A stretch of DNA of 6,166 nucleotides from an uncultured Lachnospiraceae bacterium (GTDB lineage: Bacteria; Bacillota; Clostridia; Lachnospirales; Lachnospiraceae). The position numbers and the translations under genes are program-made. The stretch lies in the NCBI GenBank assembly GCA_902764045.1, contig CACWUI010000075.1, forward strand, positions 1 through 6,166, given 5' to 3'. This document shows, piece after piece, positions 1 through 4,703 of the stretch (position 1 is its first letter; every line of letters begins with the position of its first letter). The notes beneath the pieces are model-generated. The model made no database searches. It was given only the letters and a program-made list of their open reading frames with translations, and was not told the origin of the DNA.

Positions 1-806
1 CTCTCGTTCGAGATAGCAAAACAGAATAGGAACAGTGGCGAGTTCCTGCTGTTTCTGAAAATTCTCGCATGCTTTGACACGCACGGAAAAGCTGTCCCAA
101 GTCTGGAAAGGATATATTCCTTTATGTGCTCCGGATTAGCGTCCTTTACTTTGCGCTCGCCATCATTCTGCCCAGACTGATCTGGAAACAAATCAAAAAA
201 CGTAATCTGTGGATCTTTTTTATAAAACTCTTCACGCCATCCAGTGTCTCCAAGCAACCGGTCTATGCAATCTTCCCATTTTTCATATTTTCCGTTTTTC
301 GGCAACATCCGCTCAAGAGCAGAAAACGGGAACAGATACCAAACGTCAATAGATTTAGTTTGGGCGACCGCCTCAAGTGTGGTCCAATTCACCTGCGTCG
401 CATACGGATCTAAAAACAGAAGCCCCCTGTTAAAACGCCAGTCCTGCTCACGAATAATCTGCTCCAGCTTCTCATTTGCGTCACCACAATAAACGCTGAC
501 GATATGTTTCAATTCAGGAAATTCCGAATTCACCATAGTCCACAGTTCCGCCGCTTTGCCTTCATCTTTCTCAATGAAAAAGTAGCGGTCAAACTTTTTA
601 TCTGCTGAAAGAGCTCTCTTGGCAGACCCCACAAGATATTGCCCGCCATCACTGGTTTCAATCTCTCCAGTCCCGGCGAACGCATCAATATAAATCTTCT
701 TAAACTTCTGATTTTGCAATGCAATAAGATACGCATCCAGATAGCTCGTGAAGATGTTCAGTTTCTCTTCTGTCCAGTTACCGCCGAATTTCTGTGACGT
801 CGCCAT
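1..806 (-). CDS. tcmP: Three-Cys-motif partner protein TcmP, 3' end cut by window edge
   Basis: The minus frame stays open from 806 to base 1 with no stop. It carries the N-terminal signature FGGNWTEEKL of the TcmP family. A class I methyltransferase-like core follows: motif I YIDAFAGTGE, an acidic strand end FFIEKD, a YCGDAN segment and a motif IV-like LLFLDPY. Near the left edge the text PLFLFCFAISN matches the usual C-terminal block, so only about 20-40 residues should be missing. In this family the partner is normally a neighbouring three-Cys radical SAM protein (Gp37/Gp68, DUF5131), which is not in the window. The chemistry is not established; SAM binding is inferred from the fold motifs. 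The start is uncertain: ATG at 806 places FGG.WT near the N-terminus as in relatives, while an in-frame ATG at 887 would add 27 helical residues and overlap the upstream gene by 53 nt. I am confident of the family, less so of the start. Confidence 0.85.
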   Translation of the reverse strand, partial: MATSQKFGGNWTEEKLNIFTSYLDAYLIALQNQKFKKIYIDAFAGTGEIETSDGGQYLVGSAKRALSADKKFDRYFFIEKDEGKAAELWTMVNSEFPELKHIVSVYCGDANEKLEQIIREQDWRFNRGLLFLDPYATQVNWTTLEAVAQTKSIDVWYLFPFSALERMLPKNGKYEKWEDCIDRLLGDTGWREEFYKKDPQITFFDLFPDQSGQNDGERKVKDANPEHIKEYILSRLGTAFPCVSKHARIFRNSRNSPLFLFCFAISNE

Positions 807-834
807 TAATTCCTGCACCTCTTCTATATAAAGC

Positions 835-1089
835 TCAATCTCCTGAAGAGAAAGAGATAACCGTTTCTTTCTTTCCTGTTTTATCATTTGCAACCTGCTC
901 GATTTTAGCTCCGAAGCAGCTTGTAAGTTCTTGTTTTACTTCATTACGAAAGCCCTCGGAAGGGAATATAGGATGATCCTCAAGAAGTTCCCACATCTTA
1001 TCCAGAGGAACCCGCTGTTGACCTCTCAATGACCTACTAAGATATCTTGCAATATCTATCACATGTAGGCACGATTCGTCCTCATCCAT
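835..1089 (-). CDS. Small hypothetical protein upstream of tcmP
   Basis: This is an 84-residue reading frame that I do not recognise. It begins MDEDESCLHVIDIARYLSRS, and its middle (about residues 28-58) is rich in charged and aromatic residues, containing VPLDKMWELLEDHP and EGFRNEVKQEL. There is no signal peptide or membrane segment, so a soluble cytoplasmic protein is likely. The ATG at 1089 is preceded by GGTGAG six bases upstream, a plausible ribosome binding site. The frame stays open about 17 codons further upstream, to a TGA near 1,143, but contains no ATG, GTG or TTG there, so the gene could be a 5'-truncated remnant if a breakpoint lies near 1,110. It ends 28 nt before the tcmP ATG at 806, or overlaps tcmP by 53 nt if the 887 start is used. 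Either spacing suggests co-transcription and possibly translational coupling with tcmP. Confidence 0.55.
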   Translation of the reverse strand: MDEDESCLHVIDIARYLSRSLRGQQRVPLDKMWELLEDHPIFPSEGFRNEVKQELTSCFGAKIEQVANDKTGKKETVISFSSGD

Positions 1090-1108
1090 TGAAATCTCAC
1101 CAAAAAGA

Positions 1109-1378
1109 TCAAAGGATAACTGCCTGTTTGGGACGCTTCTTCGTCACGCCGGCGTTGAAAACGGTTTTCAGATAGGCGGATGTCTTGCCGGAGAAACCCA
1201 GACAGAGAAAATTATTCTCTTTGAAGAACTCCGGGTGCCCTTTGGATTCCTTGACCCAGTTGGCCGTTATTGAATCCCCAATGAAGATCGCATCGTGAAT
1301 ATGCGGGACCACCTCTTGTTTCTTATTATCACATCCGAACAAGAAAAGGACGAGTATGAGCGGCAACAACTTTTTCAT
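1109..1378 (-). pseudogene. GDSL/SGNH-family lipoprotein esterase, truncated at block III
   Basis: The N-terminus MKKLLPLILVLFLFGC is a lipoprotein signal with the lipidated cysteine at residue 16. It is followed by the SGNH block I IFIGDSITANW (nucleophile Ser36) and a block II-like segment LGFSGKTS (residues 60-67). The frame ends at residue 89 after RPKQAVIL, exactly where family members continue into the GTND block III (oxyanion Asn) and later the Asp-His block. Relatives are around 200 residues or more, so this copy lacks half its catalytic residues and should be inactive. The start lies 14 nt after the acetylesterase stop codon, in an AT-rich context with no Shine-Dalgarno sequence, as is usual in Bacteroidota. 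This fits an operon of secreted carbohydrate esterases. The sudden loss of homology could be a real truncation, a frameshift or a sequence join near 1,110. Confidence 0.75.
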
Positions 1379-1392
1379 ATAGCATTTATTGT

Positions 1393-1806
1393 TTATCTAT
1401 CGGAACGGAAAGGCAGCGCAGGAATGCCAAAGCAGTTATAAAGTGTGCCCCGGCTCCAGTTGTGGAAACAGTAACGTACTGCAACCGGAGAAGGAACATC
1501 GGGAGAGATTACTTCAAGCGTGTATCTGTCCTTAACTGTTCCTGTGGCCGGATAGAAGAGTCCGTCTGCACCAGCCAGTTCGAAGCCCTCGAGATCCTGA
1601 CCTATGGGAGAAAGGCCAAGCTTTCCAACCTTCATAGTCACAATCGCCTTACCATCAACGAAAACGGCTTCTTTATAGGACGGGCTTTCAGCATCTAATC
1701 CAACGGATTCTTTGTATGATGAGCTCCCAACAACCGTGCCTTGAATACCATAAGTTTTGGTAAGGGCCAAGAGAGCCAGGCGGTCCCCCACTTCCTTTTT
1801 CCGGCA
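1393..1806 (-). pseudogene. Sialate O-acetylesterase, C-terminal fragment
   Basis: The fragment reads CRKKEVGDRLALLALTKTYG, then a beta-rich domain with GFELAGADGLFYPATG, and ends with the family's C-terminal signature PVAVRYCFHNW, LYNCFGIPALPFRSD and a TAA. In sialate 9-O-acetylesterases of Bacteroides-type glycan loci (SGNH fold), the KKEVG-RLAL helix directly follows the catalytic Asp-x-x-His (D-I-H-P) motif. This fragment therefore begins just after the active-site histidine and lacks the whole catalytic core, roughly two thirds of the protein. The frame meets a TAG a few codons upstream of 1,806, where plus-strand coding of another gene begins. A GTG at 1791 could be called as a start, but homology continues past it. 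In an intact gene the protein would be exported and would remove acetyl groups from sialic acids or other glycans. Family identity is strong; function of this piece is not expected. Confidence 0.8.
1800..1806. other. Probable junction between two unrelated genomes
   Basis: Minus-strand homology to a Bacteroidota acetylesterase ends at about 1806, and plus-strand homology to a Firmicute AlgX-like protein begins at about 1803. The two signals share only about four bases (GGCA). Both genes are cut in the middle of conserved domains at this point, so neither is intact. An assembly chimera is the simplest explanation; a recombination point is the alternative. Confidence 0.7.
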
Positions 1807-2927
1807 AGGACGGATGGATGTTTTACAGTTCTACTTTAAATGACTATCTGGGAACTGACAGACTCTCTGATAGGGAGATTTATAATGTCGCACACAATCT
1901 GTCCATAGCATACGAATATGTAAAAAATAAAGGCAGTAATTTTGTTCTGACTATTCCTGCAAATAAAAATACTCTGTACGGTGAAAATATGCCGTACTAC
2001 GATTCATATATTGTTGATAATGTCCACAACGTGGATGTCCTTACACCCCTTCTGCAAGACATGGATATACCATATGCCGACCTTGTAAAGACCTTTAAGG
2101 ATGAAGAGGAGGTTCTTTATTTAAAGACTGATTCTCATTGGAATAATAGAGGAGCGATTTTGGCTTATAATACCATAATGGATAGTTTGGGACTTGCTCA
2201 TAATGATTATTCAGACGTCAATACAAGAAAAGAAAAAGGACCTTCAGGAGATTTGGGAAGGATGATGTATACATTTTACGGTCCCTCGGAGGAAAATTAC
2301 TGGTTTGACATACCGCAAGACTTTGAATATCAGGGTAATTTTAAAAGCGTTGAGGACAGCACCATACAAACAACCGGGAGCGGAGGAAACGGAAAACTTT
2401 TAATGTACAGGGATTCATTCGGTAATACTCTTATTCCGCTTATAGCAAATGAATTTTCCGAAGGGTACTTTTCAAAATCAAATGTCTATACTCTTGAAAG
2501 ACAGATGGATGAGTTGTCGCCGGATACGGTTGTTTTTGAAAAGGTTGAAAGAAACATCAGGGAATTTATCACCATGCCTCCTGTAATATCCGCACCGGTT
2601 TTTGAAGGCGTTCTGCCGGGCGAAACGGCTGACGGAACGCCGGAAGAAAAGCCGGATTCAACCATTACTTTAAAGACACTTGAAGCGGATTATGATTTTT
2701 TTGAGATTTCCGGAGAAGTTGACAAAGAATTGCTTGAAAACAACACGGATATTCTGATAGAATTAAACGGAACAGTATATAAAGCCTATCATGTAGGGGA
2801 CAATGGTTTTGCCCTTTATCTGAAAAAAGAAACGGTCACGCTTCCGGCAGTTGCAAAGGTGATAGTCACCGGTAATATAACACAGGCGGTTGAAGTTAAG
2901 ACGTTGGACTCAGATGAAACTTACTGA
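1803..2927 (+). CDS. AlgX/DHHW-type SGNH acetyltransferase-like protein, N-terminus missing
   Basis: The coding signal starts at GKDGWMFYSS (1803 onward), the usual entry into the SGNH domain of AlgX/DHHW-like proteins of Firmicutes. Residues below are counted from the internal ATG at 1818. LGTDRLSD (12-18) and FVLTIPANKNTLYG (42-55) follow. Next comes TDSHWNN (104-110), whose Asp105 and His107 match the catalytic D-x-H of AlgX, then YRDSFGN (197-203) with the nucleophile Ser200. A threonine- and glutamate-rich linker near 265-285 leads to a small C-terminal beta domain. Relatives start with a membrane anchor and some tens of extra residues, absent here because the sequence switches at about 1,803; the ATG at 1818 is internal and not the true start. 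The expected role is O-acetylation of a cell-surface or secreted polysaccharide outside the membrane. The lipoprotein gene follows after 35 nt and is probably co-transcribed. Confidence 0.8.
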   Translation, partial: GKDGWMFYSSTLNDYLGTDRLSDREIYNVAHNLSIAYEYVKNKGSNFVLTIPANKNTLYGENMPYYDSYIVDNVHNVDVLTPLLQDMDIPYADLVKTFKDEEEVLYLKTDSHWNNRGAILAYNTIMDSLGLAHNDYSDVNTRKEKGPSGDLGRMMYTFYGPSEENYWFDIPQDFEYQGNFKSVEDSTIQTTGSGGNGKLLMYRDSFGNTLIPLIANEFSEGYFSKSNVYTLERQMDELSPDTVVFEKVERNIREFITMPPVISAPVFEGVLPGETADGTPEEKPDSTITLKTLEADYDFFEISGEVDKELLENNTDILIELNGTVYKAYHVGDNGFALYLKKETVTLPAVAKVIVTGNITQAVEVKTLDSDETY

Positions 2928-2962
2928 TGGTGTTTGTTGTTTTAAAAGAGAGGAGAAATGAA

Positions 2963-3352
2963 ATGAAACATTTTAAAAAGCTTTTGGGATTATCTGCCAT
3001 ACCTGTTATGGCTGTTGCGCTGACTGCCTGCGGAGGCGGCAATACAGAAACTACCACTGAGTCAGTTTCTGTTTCCGAAACAACGGAATCAACATCAGAA
3101 ACTACAACAACTGCAGAGCAGACTACCTCTACCACAACTGAGGCTACTACAACGGCTGCTCCTACCACAACAGCAGCACCTACTACTACAGCGGCTCCCA
3201 CAACCACTGCGGCACCTACCACGACTGCTGCGCCTACTACCGCCGGCAGAAAGGTAGTATCCAAGACACCGGTTTATAATTGCGACGGTTCAGATCACGG
3301 TTATTATGAGATAAAGTATTCTGACGGTTCAATGGAATACGAGGAGTTCTGA
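2963..3352 (+). CDS. Small Thr/Ala/Pro-rich repeat lipoprotein
   Basis: The product is a 129-residue lipoprotein. Residues 1-22 form a signal peptide (MKHFKKLLGLSAIPV...) and the lipobox is LTAC with the lipidated Cys23, followed by GGG. Residues 26-64 are Thr/Ser/Glu-rich, and residues 65-93 are a tandem AAPTTT stalk. A compact C-terminal tail (about 94-129) contains NCDGSDHGYYE and a SDGSMEYEEF end, with one further cysteine at 107. The start is fixed by AGGAG seven bases before the ATG at 2963; a longer in-frame start at 2927 has no such site and would hide the signal peptide. The layout suggests a membrane-anchored protein whose short tail is held away from the membrane by an extended stalk, possibly glycosylated. 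The tail looks like a small module found at the ends of other Lachnospiraceae surface proteins, but I cannot name it. It lies 35 nt after the AlgX-like gene. Confidence 0.85.
   Translation: MKHFKKLLGLSAIPVMAVALTACGGGNTETTTESVSVSETTESTSETTTTAEQTTSTTTEATTTAAPTTTAAPTTTAAPTTTAAPTTTAAPTTAGRKVVSKTPVYNCDGSDHGYYEIKYSDGSMEYEEF
3155..3241 (+). repeat. Tandem 18-bp repeat encoding AAPTTT
   Basis: There are four full units (3155-3172, 3173-3190, 3191-3208, 3209-3226) and a partial fifth (3227-3241). The units encode the same six residues but use different Ala, Pro and Thr codons (GCT/GCA/GCG, CCT/CCC, ACC/ACA/ACT/ACG). The repeat is therefore kept at the protein level rather than being a recent DNA duplication. 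Confidence 0.9.
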
Positions 3353-3361
3353 TACAGACAT

Positions 3362-3391
3362 TTGACACAGATACACCCTGTATATTATATT
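3362..3391 (+). promoter_or_regulatory. Sigma-70/A-type promoter of the tRNA-Thr gene
   Basis: A perfect -35 TTGACA (3362-3367) is followed after 18 bases by a -10 TATATT (3386-3391). Transcription would begin about 7-13 bases later, immediately upstream of the tRNA 5' end at 3405. The AT-rich stretch allows other -10 registers, such as TTATAT at 3385 with a 17-base spacer. Confidence 0.65.
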
Positions 3392-3404
3392 ATACAGGTT
3401 GTGT
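3373..3404. repeat. Inverted repeat overlapping the tRNA promoter
   Basis: CCTGTATA (3377-3384) pairs perfectly with TATACAGG (3391-3398) around a six-base TTATAT loop. ACAC (3373-3376) can extend the stem with GTGT (3401-3404) across a two-base bulge. No T-run follows, so it is a weak terminator candidate for the lipoprotein gene. Because it overlaps the -10 element it may also be an operator, or chance symmetry in AT-rich DNA. Confidence 0.5.
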
Positions 3405-3477
3405 GCTACCGTGGCTCAGTTGGTAGAGCAGCTGATTCGTAATCAGCAGGTCACCGGTTCAAGTCCGGTCGGTAGCT
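3405..3477 (+). tRNA. tRNA-Thr, anticodon CGU
   Basis: A full cloverleaf can be drawn by eye. The acceptor stem is GCTACCG (3405-3411) with CGGTAGC (3470-3476). The D stem is GCTC/GAGC with loop AGTTGGTA. The anticodon stem is GCTGA/TCAGC with loop TTCGTAA, giving anticodon CGT at 3438-3440. The variable loop is AGGTC, and the T stem is ACCGG/CCGGT with loop TTCAAGT. Anticodon CGU reads the threonine codon ACG. The discriminator base is T at 3477, and CCA is not encoded, so it must be added after transcription. All stems pair without mismatches, so the gene should be functional. Confidence 0.95.
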
Positions 3478-3486
3478 TTTGCTACG

Positions 3487-3517
3487 GAAATCTGCAGACT
3501 GCAGGTTTCTTTTTTTA
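3487..3517 (+). terminator. Intrinsic terminator after tRNA-Thr
   Basis: A ten-pair stem, GAAATCTGCA (3487-3496) with TGCAGGTTTC (3500-3509), has one G-T pair and a three-base GAC loop. An uninterrupted run of T from 3510 to about 3517 follows. It sits ten bases after the tRNA and separates that transcription unit from pyrE. Confidence 0.9.
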
Positions 3518-3533
3518 TGCTTTTTCCTGTTTA

Positions 3534-3563
3534 TTTACCTAAAAATATTTGATATTATATATA
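3534..3563 (+). promoter_or_regulatory. Likely pyrE operon promoter
   Basis: A weak -35-like TTTACC (3534-3539) is followed by an AT-rich stretch with overlapping TATATA -10 candidates at 3556-3561 (16-base spacer) or 3558-3563 (18-base spacer). It lies just downstream of the terminator and would give a leader of about 90 nt before pyrE. The exact register cannot be fixed from sequence alone. Confidence 0.5.
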
Positions 3564-3570
3564 AGTTACA

Positions 3571-3655
3571 GGACAACCGCGAAAAGGGCGGTGAAAAAAA
3601 CTTTTTCCCGAACAGGGGAAGCTTGCGGAAACGGCGCAGCAGGGATATCCGGAGG
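3571..3655 (+). promoter_or_regulatory. Structured 5' leader of pyrE with three possible hairpins
   Basis: Three consecutive hairpins can be drawn. H1 is ACCGC (3576-3580) with GCGGT (3588-3592), loop GAAAAGG. H2 is TTTTCCC (3603-3609) with GGGGAAG (3615-3621), loop GAACA. H3 is TGCG (3624-3627) with CGCA (3635-3638), loop GAAACGG, extended by GC/GC around a bulged T. H1 and H3 have nearly identical seven-base loops. A GGATATCC palindrome (3643-3650) abuts the GGAGG ribosome binding site (3651-3655). No PyrR-type AGAGAGG binding loop and no terminator T-run are seen, so if the leader regulates, control of translation is more likely than attenuation. I do not recognise a known riboswitch class. 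Confidence 0.4.
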
Positions 3656-3660
3656 TGCAT

Positions 3661-4347
3661 ATGGAACAATACAAAAAAGACTTTATTGATTTTATGGTGG
3701 ATTGTGATGTTTTGAGATTCGGGGAGTTCACCTTAAAAAGCGGGCGTAAGTCACCATTTTTTATGAATGCGGGTTTGTATGTTACAGGAAGCCAGCTTAT
3801 GAAGCTGGGAGAGTTTTACGCTACTGCGGTACATGAGAATTTCGGAGATGATTTCGATGTATTTTTCGGACCGGCTTATAAAGGCATTCCCATTTCAGTT
3901 GCCACAGCCATTGCCTATAGTAAATTGTACGGAAAAGAGATAAGATACTGCTCAAACCGAAAAGAGGTAAAGGACCACGGTGATGCCGGGATCATGCTGG
4001 GAAGCCCTTTAAAGGACGGTGACAGGGTGGTTATTTTAGAGGACGTTACTACCTCCGGCAAATCCATAGAGGAGACGTATCCGATCATCACTGCACAGGC
4101 TGACATTGCCATAAAGGGCATGATGGTATCATTAAATAGATTGGAGCAGGGGCTTGACTGTGAGACTGAGACGGCCCTGGCCCTTGTTGGTGAGAAATAC
4201 GGCTTTCCCACGGCAGCCATAGTGGATATGAATGAGGTAAAGGAATACCTTTATAACAAAGAGATCGGTGGCAGGATAATCATCGACGATGGTATAAAAA
4301 CAGCCCTTGATGATTATTATGATAAATACGGTGTTAAGAAAGTATAA
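3661..4347 (+). CDS. pyrE: Orotate phosphoribosyltransferase
   Basis: PyrE joins orotate and PRPP to give OMP plus pyrophosphate, the fifth step of UMP synthesis, in the cytoplasm. The 228-residue protein shows the N-terminal FTLKSGRKSPFFMN (23-36), the GPAYKGIPI segment (70-78), the flexible catalytic loop NRKEVKDHGD (99-108) with its conserved lysines, and the PRPP-binding loop VVILEDVTTSGKS (123-135). Length and motif order fit the long OPRTase class also found in enterobacteria. The PRPP loop reads EDVTTSG where many bacterial enzymes have DDVITAG, a conservative change. The ATG at 3661 is chosen because GGAGG (3651-3655) lies five bases upstream; the GTG at 3655 overlaps that site. The other pyr genes are not adjacent. 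The next gene starts two bases after the stop, so transcription and probably translation are coupled. Confidence 0.95.
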   Translation: MEQYKKDFIDFMVDCDVLRFGEFTLKSGRKSPFFMNAGLYVTGSQLMKLGEFYATAVHENFGDDFDVFFGPAYKGIPISVATAIAYSKLYGKEIRYCSNRKEVKDHGDAGIMLGSPLKDGDRVVILEDVTTSGKSIEETYPIITAQADIAIKGMMVSLNRLEQGLDCETETALALVGEKYGFPTAAIVDMNEVKEYLYNKEIGGRIIIDDGIKTALDDYYDKYGVKKV

Positions 4348-4349
4348 AA

Positions 4350-4688
4350 ATGGCTGAAGTAAAAAAAATAAAAGACAAGGTTTTTCGTAAATATTTATTT
4401 TTCAGCGCCAGACCTGCAACGGGAGGAATTATCTCTCTTATATGCGGCGGCGCTGCCATTGCCATGCTTATCGTTTGTGTTTGTCTGTCCTACGGTCACG
4501 GAGGACATGCGGGAAAGGTAGTGGGAAGCCTTGCATTTACTTCATTTATTGTATCGGCGCTTGGTATTGCATCCGGTTTTATCGGTCTTAAGGAAGATGG
4601 GCGGGCTTATCTTCCCTGCAAGATAGGTATCATAATGGACGGATGCCTTTGCGCCTTTGTTACAGCGTTGTTTGTGATAGGTGTTTAA
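4350..4688 (+). CDS. Small three-helix integral membrane protein
   Basis: This 112-residue protein has a short basic N-terminus (KKIKDKVFRKYLF) and three hydrophobic segments: about 24-48 (GGIISLICGGAAIAMLIVC...), 57-80 (VVGSLAFTSFIVSALGIASG...) and 89-111 (CKIGIIMDGCLCAFVTALF...). A glycine/histidine-rich GHGGHAG loop (49-55) follows the first helix and KEDGRAYLP precedes the third. It resembles small uncharacterised Lachnospiraceae membrane proteins of the kind grouped as DUF6142, but I cannot confirm that assignment. The ATG at 4350 lies two bases after the pyrE stop with no separate strong ribosome binding site, so it is probably translated by ribosomes finishing pyrE. No catalytic motif is visible and the function is unknown. 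Confidence 0.8.
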   Translation: MAEVKKIKDKVFRKYLFFSARPATGGIISLICGGAAIAMLIVCVCLSYGHGGHAGKVVGSLAFTSFIVSALGIASGFIGLKEDGRAYLPCKIGIIMDGCLCAFVTALFVIGV

Positions 4689-4703
4689 ATACGGGGTAAT
4701 TAA

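Noticed and set aside
126..736. Several open frames on both strands at 126-413, 244-492 and 530-736
   Set aside because: All lie inside the TcmP coding frame, which carries clear conserved motifs in one continuous reading frame.
1807..1822. Minus-strand text NIHP, resembling the catalytic D-I-H-P motif of the acetylesterase
   Set aside because: It is in a different frame from the downstream KKEVG segment, is preceded by a TAA, and coincides with strong plus-strand coding for GKDGWMFY, so it is a coincidence.
2896..3264. Minus-strand open frame rich in Val and Ala
   Set aside because: It is the antisense of the AAPTTT/Thr-rich repeat of the lipoprotein; low-complexity GGT/TGT/TGC codons keep it open. 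It has no ribosome binding site and no family resemblance.
3571..3660. Canonical c-di-GMP-I riboswitch or PyrR attenuator before pyrE
   Set aside because: The GACGCAAAGC core of GEMM and the AGAGAGG loop of PyrR sites are both absent, and there is no terminator T-run, so I describe only a structured leader.
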